The notes under the pieces were generated by a model. It made no database searches. It was not told the origin of the DNA and worked only from the letters and a program-made list of their open reading frames with translations. A stretch of 64,000 bases of DNA, taken from NCBI RefSeq assembly GCF_003573695.1, contig NC_039362.1, positions 196,559,625 to 196,623,624 of the forward strand. Direction: 5' to 3'. Positions within the stretch are counted from its first letter, which is position 1. Each line of letters begins with the position of its first letter. Of the stretch, positions 1-11,523 are shown piece by piece. The position numbers and the translations under genes were made by a program. This DNA comes from Papaver somniferum (Eukaryota; Streptophyta; Magnoliopsida; Ranunculales; Papaveraceae).

Positions 1-830
1 ACTAAGTCATTTCTCTCAGTTGACTCATATGTCGACTCAAGTAACTTACGTGTTGACTCAATTTTCCAACGTGCCGACTCTAGTTGAGGAGAAATATAAG
101 AATCTTGCTCGTATGACCGGTACGCGTGTGGATAGTAATTGGGGTCACCATGGTATGACCCATATCCTTCAAAAGGATGGCGTTCTCAACCATGATTCAC
201 ACTATGATCATAATAAGAATAATGTCCATGTTACTCAGTCGGATATTCGTTGTATTAGATATTATAATACCAGTTCGACATTCTCAACACAAAATAAACC
301 CACTGACAGGGGATTCGCAGGTGTTCAGAAAACTTTACCTCTCGTTCCAGACGGGAGATGAACCGCTAAAGTCGACTCGGGCCACGACTCCTATGTCATT
401 ACGAACCCGAGGGGACGAGACTGTATTGTAACTTTCGTCCTTCCCTGCAACAGTTTTATTTAAATCAACCCTTCCTTAGGGTTTTTTTTGAAAAAAATAA
501 AATAAATCATGTCCAAAAGTCCCAAAAGTTCAAAAAGTGTCCAAAAATAAAAAAAAACATTATAAAAAAATAAACCCTATTTACAGTTTCTAAAAATAAA
601 ATAGAATAAAATAATTATATACAAAATCTTCTTCTTCACTCCTTTTGGATTCCTCTTTTCTTTTCTTCTTTGGCTTCGCTTTTCTTTTCAGCACTTTCTC
701 TCTTTTTCTTTAGCTCAGCTCCAAATCTGAGAGCAAACAAGAAATACCAAAACGCGTAAAAAAAAAACAAAACAAAAAAAAAACCTAAAAAGAAATCTAT
801 AAACAAGTCTGCGACGGCGGCGCAAAAAAT
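1..830 (-). mobile_element. Leader of an Athila-like LTR retrotransposon, cut by the window edge
   Basis: Read on the minus strand, this is the untranslated leader downstream of the LTR at 831-2877. The reverse complement of about 290-480 matches the leader of the plus-strand element at about 61800-61990, including the shared blocks CCCCTCGGGTTCGTA and GTGGCCCGAGTCGACTT. A primer-binding-site-like TGCGCCGCCG lies at about 812-824 next to the LTR end. The matching site in the other copy is TGGCGCCGCCG, so this one carries a change in its third base. Short open frames at 20-431 are not gag and have no recognisable domain. The gag gene would lie left of the window. The family assignment rests on the better preserved copy at the right end. 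Confidence 0.7.
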
Positions 831-1194
831 TCATCGAATTTTAGATAGTGGTAAGAAAGGTTGTCGTTCACTTGGACTTGATGAGATTGATTTTAAGAAT
901 TAATAAAAGAAATAGGTAGAAGTAAAGAAAATTTATACAAAATATGTCACAGGATGAAGAATATACGGGGACTCAGGATTTCACTGTTTTTCATAATCAA
1001 GTGGTTCAGAAATTAATCCTAGGCAATTCTAGCTCAAGATAAAAGAAATAACAACTTTATTCTTTGCCAAGCCAGATTTCATAAAACATTAGTTGTAAGT
1101 TGTGAGCATGACGCATCAAAACTAATTAAAACTAAGCATGCAACATCAGACAAAATAACAAATAATTAATAGAAGTCATAAAATAATTAAGTTA

Positions 1195-1560
1195 TATGCA
1201 ATTAGTTATAAAAGAATCGGTCCGCGAGTTATAACCCCAAAGGAATCACTGTCCATCCAGAAAAAACCCTCCAAAACAAAAGTAACACAAAATACCCAAA
1301 AAAATAAAATTTTGATGAAACCAAAATTTGGTTTCATCATAAAATTTGATGAAACCTCATAGAATTTGACGAAACCAATTTTTGGTTTCATCATAAAATT
1401 TGATGAAACCAATTTTGAAATTTGGGGTTTTTGTATCAATTTTTTAAAATTTTGGGGTTTTTGTATAATTTAGTTTAACATGGAGTTTTAATGAATCCCA
1501 AAATTTGAGCGGGGTTTTTGTACCACAAGTTTGGTCACCTTGGATTTTTATGACTAGTTT
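1195..1560. repeat. AT-rich insert with palindromic GATGAAACC / GGTTTCATC repeats
   Basis: This segment has no counterpart in the related LTR at 59935-61398. It contains repeated inverted pairs of GATGAAACC and GGTTTCATC at 1313-1410 and three copies of the phrase GGGGTTTTTGTA at 1424-1520. It is probably a small non-autonomous insertion within the LTR. I could not find convincing terminal inverted repeats or a clear target duplication, so both boundaries are approximate. Confidence 0.35.
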
Positions 1561-1990
1561 TGAAAAAGAACTAATTTAATTACCACATGGGTGAAAAACA
1601 GCTTCCTCCGTTGTCCCAGAGATGGGTTCTAGCTCCGCATGGTGAAAACACACTCAAAGGAATTTTTCATTGCTCAAAAAGGTGTTTGCAAGGAGAAAAG
1701 GTATAAAGCAGTGTGCTTGTAACAGTTATAATTGTTACAAAACCCACTGTTACAGAGAAACAGTAACGGACTGTTGCAAATTAATTGGAAATAATTGTTA
1801 CAGAAATTGTTACAGAGATATGGATTTTGAAATTATAGGCAATGGATTCTGCGACCGTCTATGTATGTTGTTCAGTGTTCTTCCTCTTCTTTTTCTTCTC
1901 TGTAGCAATGGTGATTGTCTGGAAACCGATTCTGAGCCTCTGTCTGATCCCTCAAACACTCCATAATCCTTCTTTGACCTCTGAATGCTC

Positions 1991-1998
1991 TTTATATA
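1991..1998 (-). promoter_or_regulatory. TATA box of the minus-strand LTR promoter
   Basis: The minus strand reads GGTATATAAAGAGC here, in the middle of the LTR. The plus-strand sister LTR has TGTATAAATAGG at a comparable place (about 60635). The position fits an LTR promoter; activity is not shown. Confidence 0.45.
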
Positions 1999-2877
1999 CC
2001 CCACTGCACCAAGTATCTCCTGTAATAAATTCCAAAATTTCTGTAATAACTTTCATGTAGTCACGAGAATAATATCGTTTTTCTCTCCTTTTTATATCTT
2101 CCACACGCCTGAATCTTTCTAACACGCTGAGAATGAGTCTTTGGTGGAGTAAAACTTCTTGCAGCCACACGTCAACTTCTCTAAATCGCATAAAAGAAAC
2201 GGGAGAGCACAAACAGAATCTGATACTCGTGTCTCTGTTTTACCTGTAAACTACGTGTACAGCCCAAGTCTATTAATTCCAACACAATTACCATCCATGT
2301 TAAGACGAAACAGGATAATCTGAACCCATTTCAGCGGTTTAATCTCCACCAAATCTTCTCCAATCTTCCATAGAAACCCGATAATATTTTAAGTGAATAT
2401 ACGACCCTGTTTTATTCACTTCCGATTATACAACCAAATCCAGTTGATTTTGAAGCCCATACCATGCCTGTTACTCTGATTTAATGCATCCCTCACAGTT
2501 TCAGTCATTGAATCTCCTTAGAACACGCCCAAATGACGAACCCTAAAAAATTAATTCAAACGGAGAGGAAGATGGTTGCCGCTTAACCAGTGATGGGGTG
2601 CGCCTAGCAGTTGCTGTCCTGGGGTGTAAATAGTAAAGAAGGTGCCCCTTATCAGTTGAGGTTCCCCTTAGTAAATTAGGTGTCCCTTATCCAAAGCATG
2701 GGTCCTGTAGCAAATGTCCTCCGGGATGCCTTTAACAACTTTTCGAGCCGAATTTTTCCGAAAATGTTTATTTCCCAAGAATACCTACAAACACATAAAA
2801 CACCATAATAAGTACAAAATCGAGTACCAACAATACAGAAAATTAAGGACAATGTAGACACAAAAATGTGTCTATCA

Positions 2878-3250
2878 TTACCCAAAATTTCAACCACAAG
2901 TAGAAAAAGATATGTAGAAAGCGAGTCTCTTTGTCTTAATCCCTTGGAAGTCTTTAATCTTTATGTTAAGCCTCCATTCACCAAAACCTTAAGAAGAGAA
3001 GACGTGACACACCACTTTATCCAAGAAATCCATTTATCGCTGAAACCACGCTTGTGAAGAATGAGAAGAACAAAATGCCAGTTAATGTTATCGAAAGCTT
3101 TCTAAATATCAATTTTACACAGAATCCAAGCTTTTTTGATTTAAATCTACTGTCGACACATTCATTAGCGATCAAAACACCATCCAAAATTTTCTTTTCA
3201 TGAATAAAATCCCATTGGAAATCCGAAATAATCTTTGGCATAACAGTTTT
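2878..3250 (-). pseudogene. LINE reverse transcriptase, middle fragment
   Basis: The minus-strand translation resembles the L1-type reverse transcriptase. An ILDGVLIANECVD block (usual form QILDGILIANEVVD) is followed by a region equivalent to DKWISWIKWCV and by VEILGN near the LTR junction. Frameshifts break the reading frame. It continues the fragment at 4607-5970, from which it is separated by the solo LTR at 3251-4606. It is truncated on its 3' side by the Athila-like LTR that starts at 2877. It encodes no functional enzyme. Confidence 0.75.
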
Positions 3251-4606
3251 TGTGACGGACCGGAAAATTACGCCCTTGGCACGTTGCCCCTCAGGTCGTA
3301 ATCTCCCCGATGAGCCACGATGAAGCTACGATCCGGGCCTTAAATCTAGGAAAATGCACGTCCATTTTCCCTTACAGGCATGCTCGTGGATCATGATGCA
3401 GCTAAATTAGCTTCCACGCCGTTCCAACTTACCTTTGTTCCGCGAAGGGTTTATTAAGATAAAAAAAACTTTCCTAAAACGGCAAAAACGGCCTTTTGAG
3501 GCCCTAAACGATGGAATTTGGCTAAATTCCGGTGACCATGTGGATATATAGATCGACATGTCTTGATATTTGGGCAGTTTCCCATCAAAATGGACTCCTT
3601 TTGAGCTAAATTAGGATACTCGGGTTTTTAGCCTATGTCGAACACCTTGATAAAGTATGAGCATCCACTGACTGGAATGCAACTTGCCTCATCAAGTTTG
3701 GACACAATTATCTCTTGCGTCGAGCTACCGAGCCATATGATATGAGAGGCCAGAATGTCGCAATCATCTCACAATTAGATGATATGAGCGACAAAGTGCT
3801 GGACCGACAATGATATAACTTATTGCGGCTGCCGACGTACCCTTAACTACTCTAAAGGGAACAAGCACATACTGTAGTTCATCATAGGAATTGTATAAAC
3901 TTAAACCAACTCGATTGCAAGGCATTGGCCTAACAATAATGGTAATGGCCTGGTCCGTATAGGCCATTCCGTCAAGATGCACAATGATTATGCATCATCG
4001 GGTCCGTGATATGGCATAGTGATGCCTAAGCATCAAATGCCATCTTCGAAAGGATACACAACTATAAATGAGCTTTAGACATCATTTATACTCTTCTGGA
4101 TAAGCTATGAAGCTTACTTGGTACATAGTCCGCATATGCACCTTCAACCAACTACCCCTCCCTATATATGTCTTAGTGGAATTTCTACAAGTATGGAAAG
4201 GGGAACAAAATGACATGCTTGCTTCGTTGTTCATCGCAATGATTATGTGCAATGATTGTGTTCATCCGCAATGATTGCGTATAATGATTGCACAACACTC
4301 GTTCGGTCAGCTTTCTCTGGCCTGATGCACGATGATTATGTGGTATTGGCTCTAGGCCAATAGCCTCCATATTGCACAATGATTACGCTACAAGCTCAAG
4401 GCCACCTACCCAATTGGCCTAATGCATCATGATGATGCAACATTGGAATTTTTCCAATATGCCTATGTAATGTTCCTTCCTTGGCACCAAATACGGCCTC
4501 GTGCCAAATGCATCTCACTATGCAAAGGAAGCTTTGGATGAAGCTTCATCACAAGAAAATGGCGCATCTTTTGGCATGCGCTATGCTAAAAACACAGGGT
4601 GTTACA
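3251..4606 (-). mobile_element. Solo LTR (Ty3/gypsy type) inserted in the LINE
   Basis: On the minus strand the element starts TGTAACACCC and ends GGTCCGTCACA, a pairing typical of Tekay/Del-like plant Ty3 LTRs. Flanks are gtttt on the left and ttttt on the right, a near-perfect 5-bp target duplication. LINE reverse transcriptase coding continues on both sides, which fixes the boundaries. No internal retrotransposon domains are present, so it is a solo LTR left by recombination. Within it are several copies of a short phrase related to GCAATGATTATG (about 4230-4430). Open frames inside (such as 3764-3982) have no recognisable domain. Confidence 0.8.
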
Positions 4607-5970
4607 TTTTTCAATCTTTCAGCTAGCACCTTCAGAAGAATTTTATACACGCTTCCAATTAAACTTAACGGTCTAAAATCCTTTGAAGTACACGAATCTT
4701 CTTTCTTTGGGATAAGAGTAAGAAACGAGCAGTTTAACCTCCAGATTAACGAACCAAAATAATGAAAATCATTAAGCATATTCGTAAAATATGCTTTGAT
4801 GATATCCCAACATTTCTTATGAAATTATGAAGTGAAACCATCTCGACCTGGGGCTTGTTTGAACCCATTTTATTCACAACGTCCCAAACTTCATCCTATG
4901 TGAATCTCCTCTCCATCCATGCTTTATCATTTTCTCACTCCATCGGAAAATTCAGCTCATCAAACGAACAGCTGATATCACTATGAGTTGTAAAGATATT
5001 AATGTAGTGATTCTTTATCTCCTTTTTGATTGAATTCTGATCCAAACCCATCGATTCGTAGTTTGGCAATTGTGTTTATTTTCTTTCGTGTACTTTCTAT
5101 TCTATGAAAGTATCCAGCATTGGAGTCACCTCATCTAAACCTGTTTTGTTTTTCTCGTCATTTCCATTTCCTAGCCTCCAACCTTTAAATATCCCGAAGC
5201 TTGGTCTTGCATTGCAATCTTAGAACTTGTTGGTCAGGTTAAAACACCATAGTTTCTTAAAGAATGTTTCACTCACCTATCTTGTCAGTTAACGCAAGCT
5301 TTTCACGTTTTACACCTCCAAACTCTTGCAAACCCCACTGTTTAATTTAAAAATTCCAAGTTTTTCATTTTCCGGAAGAATACTGTGCTCGCATCTCCTT
5401 GATACACTATTGTTTCCCACCACATCTTCACCATCATATGGAAATCTTTATGTTCAATCTAGTTTTGTTCCAATTTAAAATAAGGCTTTCTACTCACATA
5501 AGGATTAGTTATAACCATAAGAGGGTCATGATCATAAATCGTTCTAGTGAGAGCTGGCTGAAGAGCACCAGGTATAGCTTCATCAAATCCAATATTAAAA
5601 ACAAACTTGTGTAATCTACAAAGTAAAGGATCATACTGATTGTTTGACCAAGTATAAGAGCCACCTATGAGAGGTCGATATATTAGTTCTTGTTACCTGA
5701 AACTGATTCAAATATCCTGAATTTCGACTATCACCTTCACCTTTATTCCTTTCACCATCGGACCGGATTAATTAAAGTCGTCTAGTGACCAATCTCTCCC
5801 AAAACAGTGCTCTCATGTTATAATCACAAGGGTTGTAAACGTTTTTAACAACCCACTTGAAGCCATTAGTTATGTTTGGTACAACTTTAGAGACATTGTT
5901 AAATACAAATCTTTCATCCCCTTTCGTGAACCTTCTTGAAAAAACGGGAGTCTAAGAACCACACTCCAAT
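4607..5970 (-). pseudogene. LINE ORF2: endonuclease C-terminal part and reverse transcriptase N-terminal part
   Basis: Reading leftward, the minus strand first gives the second half of an apurinic endonuclease-like domain: an NVYNPCDYNMRALFWERL block near 5820-5870, then SLIGGSYTWSNNQYDPLLCR near 5630-5660, and a DHDPLMV block near 5520. These match the NVYAPCD, LPLIGGRFTWSN and SDHHPI motifs of plant L1 elements. Next comes the reverse transcriptase start: PGRDGF near 4840, then FLTLIPKKEDS, KDFRPLSLIGSVYKILLKVL at about 4630-4700. The frame carries stops and shifts. It belongs to the same LINE as the fragments at 2878-3250, 8011-8977 and 16762-18074. Confidence 0.75.
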
Positions 5971-8010
5971 ACACTTTCAAGTGAATCAACTAGACATCCA
6001 GACTCAATCTTAAGAAAAGTATATCAAAGAGTTATATATTTCTCAATTTAATATGCAATTAAACAAATAGGAATTTGCGAGCCCGATTGAATATAAGAAA
6101 TAACATGGACGATATCAAAAAACAATATCCAAGTGTCTATCAATTTAATCAACAACGAAAGGTTGGATTCACAGTTGATTGAACTTATGCAGAACCTGTG
6201 ATATTTCAATTATATGGAAAATATATTGCGGAAAAGAAATAACACAGAAACGAGAAGTTTTGTTAACGAGGAAACCGCAAATGCAGAAAAACCCGAGGAC
6301 CTAATCCATATTGAACACCACATTGTATTAAGACACTACAGCCACTAGCCTACTCCAAGTTAACTTCAGACTGGAATGTGGTTGAGCCCTAACCAATCTC
6401 ACACTGATAAAGGTACAGTCGCGTTTCTTACGCCTCTAGAACCACGCCGGATTCTACGCAGTTGATTCCCTTAACTGATCTCACCCACAACTAAGAGTTT
6501 CTACGACCCAAAGTCGAAGACTTGATAACCCAATATGTCTCACACAGAAAAGTATATTGAATAGATAAATCTGTCTCCCACATATATACCTATGGGTTTA
6601 GTTCCGTATTTTGATAAATCAAGGTGAACACGAACCAATTGATATACCGAAATTATATTCCCGAAGAACAGCCTAGAAATATCAATCACCTCACAATAAT
6701 CTTAATCGTATGGTAGAGAAACTAGATATTGTGGAATCACAAACGATGAGACGAACATGTTTGTGACTACTTTTTTATCTTTCCTATCGGAGATTAAATA
6801 TCGAGCAAATCTTAGAGAAGATAGTACTCAATCACGATAGAAAACAACAAGATCAGAACATGCAACTACATAGAAAATAGTTGGGTCTGGCTTCACAATC
6901 CCAATGAAGTCTTTAAGTCTTTAACCTACTTGGTTTTAGAAAAACCTAAGGTTAAAGGAGAATCGACTATAGTCGCTACTAGTATCACACATGAGGTATG
7001 GGGATTAGGGTTCCCAGTTGCTAGAGTTCTCCCTTGTATAGTCTTCAAATAAGGGTATGGGGATTAGGGTTCCCAGTTGATATAGTTCTCCCTTGTATAG
7101 TCTTCAAGTGAAACTAGTTCTAGTGTTGTTCACTCGAATCAATTCATGAACATTATAGCAACGTTTTGCAACAGATTTTATTCCTTATTATATTAATGTT
7201 TAGTTCATGAACAAAACAATTTTAGGAAAAAAACCCACTCAAGTATGCAAACGGGTACGCATACCTAAGTAGCCGGACTTGGACTGTGTTCGCCAATATG
7301 CAAACGGGTACGCATACTGTCGTACACTTCCAAGATTCAGTTGAATCCAGTACGCGTACGGGTACTATACTATAGTACTCCGACTTCAACTGACTTCGCC
7401 GGTACGCGTACAGGTACGCATACTCTAGCTCCCGGACTTTACTTGACCTCGCCAGTACGCATACATGTATGCATACTACATTCCGGTCTTGGATCAATAC
7501 ATATGCAAGTACGCATACTGTGCTCATAATCCAATTATGGTTAAGTGTTCTAAACTCCCATTTAAATCATTGAAACATTCTTCGAAGACGACAATAGCCG
7601 TCTCACATAAACTATTAGCTTCGAAAAAAATTTCAAGTGATCGAATGATTAATACAAAACATTCCGAGTCTATATCAAATGACTGTCTCACACAAATCAT
7701 GTAAGATGTTACCAGGTCATTTTCACATGATCATCTTTTGACTTTCGTCAAGAATATAAGATGAACTTGGTTAAAGCGAAAGTTCGAGAAATATGTAAGC
7801 GAGTTAAACTCAGCTCGAAATATCAAATGTGTATAATCAAAGTCTATATAGCTAAACAACTTTTGTCTCAAATAGGAGATAGAGTAGATATACTTTTGAG
7901 TGATATATGAGTTTAAGTATCCACATGCCTTTTTTTGATGAATTTCCACAAGCTCCCCTTAGTATTTCTTCGTCTTTAATCGATGAATTTCGTGAAGTCT
8001 AATGCTCAAC
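5971..8010. mobile_element. Unclassified insertion of about 2 kb splitting the LINE endonuclease
   Basis: The LINE endonuclease reading breaks near 8010 and resumes near 5970, so about 2 kb has been inserted. The insert has no coding domain. It contains a near-exact direct repeat of a phrase with GGGGATTAGGGTTCCCAGTTG at 6990-7100, and the tandem array described at 7222-7530. It may be a solo LTR, perhaps on the minus strand, but I could not fix TG...CA ends or a target duplication. The coordinates are approximate. Confidence 0.45.
7222..7530. repeat. Degenerate tandem array built on paired GTACGCATAC motifs
   Basis: About five units of 55-80 bp each contain the core GTACGCATAC or GTACGCGTAC, often twice (for example CAAACGGGTACGCATAC at 7248 and 7302, and GTACGCGTACAGGTACGCATAC-like sequence near 7404). 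The spacer between cores carries a phrase like CCGGACTTGGACTGTGTTCGCC. The core is close to self-complementary. Open frames on both strands across it (7222-7527 minus, 7341-7529 plus) are products of the repeat and not genes. Confidence 0.7.
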
Positions 8011-8977
8011 TAAACTTTCTATCATAATCCGAGACTTAGCTATACTTTTGGAAACTAAACATGACGACATGCTTGAGATAGCAACGCTTGCGAGTTCGAC
8101 CGAGCAGCGCTCTAACACTACTTTTATCCCATATATATAGTAAACCACCACTAGCACAACCGAAGGAATGTAGGTCAAATCGAAATTTTCATCATACCGT
8201 AGTTGCTTAATAAACCAATTAGTGAATCTCATAATCTTTGTCTCTTGAATGAGACAAATCACACATCTATGGTTAAAAAACAAATTCGTAAGTGATGTTA
8301 TCTTATCGAAATCATTCAAATATGTCATGTTCCATCACAAGATTTTAAAATCCATCACCACCATTTTGCTCTTGTGGTAACACATCATTCACATCATCCT
8401 CTTCCCGAGACTGATAACCAACCACTTCAGCTTCATGAGGGAGATTGTTTCCCACAAAATCTTCATTATCCCCATCTTTCCCAGCACCTTCACGTACTAG
8501 TTCATCATCCTCCTGAACCACTGAATTTCGAAATATTATTTTATATCTGAGCACACGAACTTTTATTTTCACCTTAAGGGAAGCTATATCCTTGTCACAT
8601 AGTTGCAAGCCAAATTCACCAAAGAATCAACCGTCTTCACAACCACCTCTCCTCCATCCTCTTCGACAGATTTATAACTCTTCAGGTTTTGGACAATAAC
8701 ATTCTCCATATCATTCCTGTTAGTTCCACTAGGTGATCCTTCAGATGTGTTTCTCGAATCTTTGCTACACAGAATTTATTATAATTGTAATGCAGAGAAT
8801 ATGGACACTAGATAACTCGGACTTTATTGGGCTCCCTTGATTGCCGGTACTTACATCATTCAATAAGTCTCCTCTATGATTCTTTGAGATGTATATACAA
8901 ATAGCTTGTTGGTCTTCCTGGATAACTTGGCCCGATTCATGCATGATTAGGTTTTTAATTTCATGTGTATTAACCAC
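8011..8977 (-). pseudogene. LINE: ORF1 C-terminal end and start of ORF2 endonuclease
   Basis: On the minus strand an acidic segment at 8608-8345 would be the end of ORF1. ORF2 appears to start near 8353 with MDFKIL followed by a stop and WN, matching the FKxLSWNIRGL start of plant L1 endonucleases. CLIQETKI follows near 8250 (the usual CLQETK metal-binding block). The frame then shifts within a region equivalent to SGASGGLLYIW. The fragment ends at 8977 exactly where the Ty3 element inserted and resumes at 16762. Confidence 0.65.
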
Positions 8978-9385
8978 TAATGTAGTACATCCTTTATTTC
9001 AAAGAACAACATCAACTATGACAAGTTGATTTCTTTTCTCGGACGCAACTCTGCCGATTTGTTCTCTTTTTAATGAAGCAATTCTGTCGAGTTGTTCTCA
9101 TTCCTTATTTACGTTTACTTGTTTTGCAAGTCTTTTAGCTTTCCTAGTTTAGTTAGCTTTCCTATTTCTTTTCTGTTTACGGTTCTTGTGAACCTATTTA
9201 AAGCCTACGCCTTCTTGTATAGAGGACACCTTATTATTATTATTATCAATCAAGATTATTATCTTTATCAACTATTTCAATTCTCTTATTCTAAACCTAT
9301 CAATTTCATCTTATTCATATTTCTTTCGTCACTTCGTATCTCCTACAATCTCCGTATTGCATTCTTCTTCACATGTTCTACATTA
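8978..9385 (+). repeat. 5' LTR of the Ty3/gypsy element
   Basis: This 408-bp LTR starts TAATGTAG and ends CTACATTA, perfect inverted ends. The 3' LTR starts TGATGTAG, so the canonical TG start was probably mutated here. It shares with the 3' LTR the phrase GACAAGTTGATT and the block with TTATTATTATTATCAATCAAG. The open frame at 9092-9424 is LTR sequence and not a gene. Confidence 0.9.
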
Positions 9386-9387
9386 TT

Positions 9388-9402
9388 TGGCTTCAGAGCC
9401 AT
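9388..9402 (+). other. Primer binding site, initiator-Met tRNA type
   Basis: TGGCTTCAGAGCCAT follows the 5' LTR after two bases. It differs at two positions from TGGTATCAGAGCCAT, the usual plant site complementary to the 3' end of initiator tRNA-Met. Confidence 0.75.
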
Positions 9403-9475
9403 AGGTTTTAGATTCTTATCTTAAAACCCGATCCATAATCTCTTCCCCAAACTCAAAACCCTACCTTTTCTTTCA

Positions 9476-11030
9476 ATGGAAAAAGCTGAGATTGAAGCTC
9501 TTATGAAAGAAATTAGAAGAATATCCTCAAAGAGATCACAACTTCCATTACTTCTCTTGAGAAAAAACTTGAAACCAAGATTGATGCCACTAAAAGTTCT
9601 CTCGAGACGAAGTTAGGAAATCATGAAGAGTGCATTCTCAAGTTATGGAAACTTGCAGGCTTAGAAGATAAAGATATGCCTGGTTTAACTGATGATTTGG
9701 AAGGAGAAAAGAAGACATGCGAAACAGAAGATGATGAAACAAAGAAAGTTAAACATTCCTTTGTTCAAAATACGTCTATCCCTGGGCATGTTTGACATGT
9801 TATTCATCACACAGAACCATTGGAAGGTTATATTCATAAAAAAATCACACCGATAACTATCGACAGTGATGACGAAGACAAACATGAAGACGTCCAAGAA
9901 CAACAATGGAAAGATGAAAAATTATTGAAGTCTAATATGAATTCTTATGGAAATCTTCTAGAATACAATTAAAGGCTGATATTACTAGTTTTCATGGTGG
10001 TTTACATATTGGAGATATGTTGGATTGGTTATATGAGGTAGAATCATTTTTCACTTTTATGGAAGTCCCTGAATATTCTAAAGTGAAACTGGTAGCATAC
10101 AAACTAAAAGGTGGAGATGCAGCTTGGTGGGAAAACTCTCTGTGATGATAAACGTAATTATCACAAACCTCCTATAAGAACTTGGGCGAGAATGCGTGAC
10201 TTATTAAGAGCTAAGTTCTTACCACAAGATTTTAAACAACAGTTGTTCCTCAAGCTTCAAAATTGTCGACAAGGTGCTAGACTAGTAGGGGAATATGTAG
10301 CTGAATTTTATGCATTAATTTCTCGAAATAGATTGAATGAAACTTAAGAACAATTGGTTGCACGTTTCATAGATGGTTTGAACAACCTAATTCAGCAGGG
10401 AATGACACAATCTGTGTTTACAATCGTTGAAGCTATTCAACAATCTATTAAGATTAAAAGGCGTGTTTTAAATACTTCCAGGTTAGCATCACCTCGACAA
10501 GCTCGTTATCAACACTTTTATAAAGCTGCAAAGCCGTATAATTCCCAAAATTATTATGGTAACCAAGGTGAAAAAGGATCACCCGAAGCTGTGGATCCAC
10601 AAGAGCGAAGTTATAGTCGACCTGTTCAAAACCCATCACCTCCAAATTTTCATTCAACCAAACACCTCTTCCTTCAGACAATGCTCCATTGATGAATATT
10701 CCTGCTGCTAAATCACCTCAGGGTACAAACCAAAGAGAAACTGCTCCAAATACTAGAGGTAAATATCAACAACAATTTCCTCCTTTACCTAAGGCTGTTA
10801 ATACTTATGCAAAATTTAGGGGAGAAAAGTATAACAAACAATCAATCTGGTCATACTTCAAGTGACTGTCGTAAGTTTCATGCTTATATTCATGAGACTC
10901 AGGAAGAAACACAAGAAGAAGATATTTTGGAAGATGAAGAACATAACTGTTTGCATGCGCATGAAGATTATGAAGCAGATTTCTTGGGTGTTTTACATGC
11001 AATACTGATCACAGAACCATGTATTTCATA
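9476..11030 (+). pseudogene. Ty3/gypsy gag remnant
   Basis: The reading starts at the ATG at 9476 and then runs through several frames. A coiled-coil-like N-terminus comes first. It is followed by the capsid block equivalent to FHGGLHIGDMLDWLYEVE (9990-10045), KLVAYKLKGGDAAWW (10085-10130), WARMRDLLRAKFLP (10180-10225) and FIDGLNNLIQQGM (10367-10405). The zinc knuckle near 10840-10870 keeps only SGHTSSDC. The two leading cysteines of the CCHC box are missing. Frameshifts near 9530 and 9960 and a stop at about 10345 inactivate it. The capsid would normally package element RNA in cytoplasmic particles. Confidence 0.75.
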
Positions 11031-11082
11031 AAGACATAGTATTTTCAGGTCTCAATACATTATAGAAGATAAACTTTGTAGT

Positions 11083-11511
11083 ATGATCATTGACAGTGGA
11101 AGTACTGAATATTATGTAGCTGAAAAATTGGTTGAGATGTTGGGATTACCAGTAACTCTACATCCACATCCATATTCTGTTGGATGGATTAACAGTTCTT
11201 CTACACAAAAGATAACTCATCAGTGTTTAGTTAAGTTTCCATTCCTTGGATATGAAGATTATGCTCTTTGTGACGTGATTAATATGAGTGCCGCAAATAT
11301 GCTTTTGGGAAGACCATGGCAGTATGATATTTGTGCTGTTCATAACTGCTATGAGACTACGTACACCTTCATTCATGATGGTTTTACTAAAGTATTATGG
11401 CCTTTACAATCTTCTACTTCAACAAGAGAACATTCTGAATCGGAGACAACTACCCTAGTTGCTTCCATTACTCGATCTTTACAGCAAACTCATACTTTGA
11501 GTTCTCATTAG
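11083..11511 (+). pseudogene. Ty3/gypsy aspartic protease
   Basis: The frame begins MIIDSGSTEYYVAEKLVEML, with the catalytic DSGS motif of retropepsins near residue 4, and has MLLGRPWQYD at about residue 73-82, which matches the plant Ty3 protease/RT linker (LLGRPW). In an intact element it is part of the gag-pol polyprotein and cleaves it. Here a stop at 11509 separates it from reverse transcriptase, which starts just downstream in the same element. Confidence 0.75.
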
Positions 11512-11523
11512 TCTACTAAGACG

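Larger units (their letters stand above)
831..2877 (-). repeat. 5' LTR of the minus-strand Athila-like element
   Basis: The minus-strand start at 2877 reads TGATAGACACATTTTTGTG. It aligns with the start of the LTR at 59935 (TGATAGACGCATTTATGTG), and the first 240 bp are clearly homologous, including the stretch around TTTTCGAGCCGAA. The other end abuts the primer-binding-site-like sequence at about 812-824. This LTR is about 2.05 kb against 1.46 kb for the other copy. Part of the excess is explained by a repetitive segment at about 1195-1560. The minus-strand start lies inside LINE reverse transcriptase sequence, so the element inserted into the LINE. The target duplication cannot be checked because the far end is outside the window. 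Confidence 0.7.

Noticed and set aside
7222..7530. CRISPR-like array
   Set aside because: Unit length and spacers are irregular and related to one another, in a plant genome; it is a degenerate tandem repeat.
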